From Luscinia megarhynchos (Eukaryota; Chordata; Aves; Passeriformes; Turdidae): 64,000 nucleotides of DNA. The position numbers were made by a program, and so were the translations under genes. Each line of letters begins with the position of its first letter. Position 1 is the stretch's first letter. Under the pieces are notes generated by a model. The model searched no databases. It worked only from the letters and a program-made list of their open reading frames with translations, and was not told where the DNA came from. This document shows positions 63,515-64,000 of the stretch, in pieces. The stretch spans positions 51,264,473-51,328,472 of the forward strand of contig CM067592.1 in the NCBI GenBank assembly GCA_034336665.1, read 5' to 3'.

Positions 63515-63870
63515 CCTTGAGAGCTTATCATGCCCTGCAGTCAGCTGAAAGAAGGCTGCAGAGAGGTGGGAGACAGACTCTTCTCCCAGAAACAAATAGT
63601 AGAAGAGGAAATGGACTCAAGTTTCATCATGAGAGGCTTAGGTTACATATTGAAAATAATTATCACTGGAAATGTGTTCAAACACTGCAACAAACTTCTC
63701 GGTAAAGAATTTGAGTCACCACTCCTGGAGGTATTTAAAAGATGTATAGATGCAGCACTAAGGGATGTGGTTGAGTGGTGAACTGAGGAATGCTTCATTC
63801 ACAGGTGGACTAAATGACTTAAATGTCTTCTCCAAATTAAATGATGCTATGATTCTATGATTCTATTCCA
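63515..63870 (+). mobile_element. CR1 LINE 3' fragment
   Basis: GAGAGGCTTAGGTTACATAT near 63631, CACTCCTGGAGGTATTTAAA near 63720 and GTGGACTAAATGACTTAAAT near 63805 follow the CR1 3' UTR order. The element ends ATGCTATGATTCTATGATTC near 63845, the standard terminal repeat. It is 5'-truncated and moderately diverged. Confidence 0.9.
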
Positions 63871-64000
63871 TCTAATTTGTGGTTCAGGCCATTATTATTT
63901 GACAACCAAATATAGCCTTCTTTGCAAGCATTTATACCCAGAAATTAAAAAAAAGAAAATGGTCCAGAAAAGTATTCTGATAGCAACTCTAAGGTCCTCT

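Overview
This window looks like gene-poor, AT-rich nuclear DNA from a bird, probably a songbird. The main evidence is a scatter of decayed CR1 LINE copies of the avian type, with ends resembling ATTCTGTG or ATTCTATG, plus three copies of one avian-type retroviral LTR family. I found no protein-coding exon, tRNA, rRNA or other RNA gene that I could defend. Every long open frame falls in a pentanucleotide satellite or a CR1 relic, or looks like a chance frame in anonymous DNA.

Layout: 1-25.2 kb is anonymous AT-rich DNA with CR1 relics at about 1.9-3.2, 17.0-17.6, 22.9-23.5 and 24.2-25.2 kb and an LTR fragment at 21.8 kb. One CR1 (1.9-3.2 kb) keeps recognisable ORF1 remains: a coiled-coil-like stretch and an SGNH-esterase-like motif. 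Another (24.2-25.2 kb) keeps the C-terminal reverse-transcriptase region with its catalytic motif broken.

25.26-41.93 kb is the striking part. A roughly 2.5 kb (TTCCA)n array is flanked by unique DNA on both sides. After a 100-N gap (34236-34335) the same left flank, a second (TTCCA)n array and the same right flank appear again. The left-hand contig ends inside the right flank, and the right-hand contig begins inside the left flank. This is what two overlapping versions of one locus (two alleles, or one locus assembled twice) would look like if placed end to end, so I read it as a probable false duplication and not a real tandem one. The two versions disagree at the edges of the array: each has several hundred bases of different sequence between satellite and shared flank. 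These include a block with about 15 TTCCCTGAA motifs in the first version, and a GGGGCT-rich and a CpG-rich block in the second.

41.9-64 kb returns to anonymous AT-rich DNA with a purine heptamer/GGA microsatellite (42.35 kb), a nearly complete solo LTR with a candidate 5-bp target duplication (42.87-43.49 kb), a 42-bp tandem duplication (45.13 kb), CR1 relics (45.6, 60.4, 63.5 kb and a weak one at 56.5 kb) and a third LTR copy (52.9 kb).

I found no new biological system. The items most worth checking are the probable assembly duplication and the nature of the satellite and its edges.
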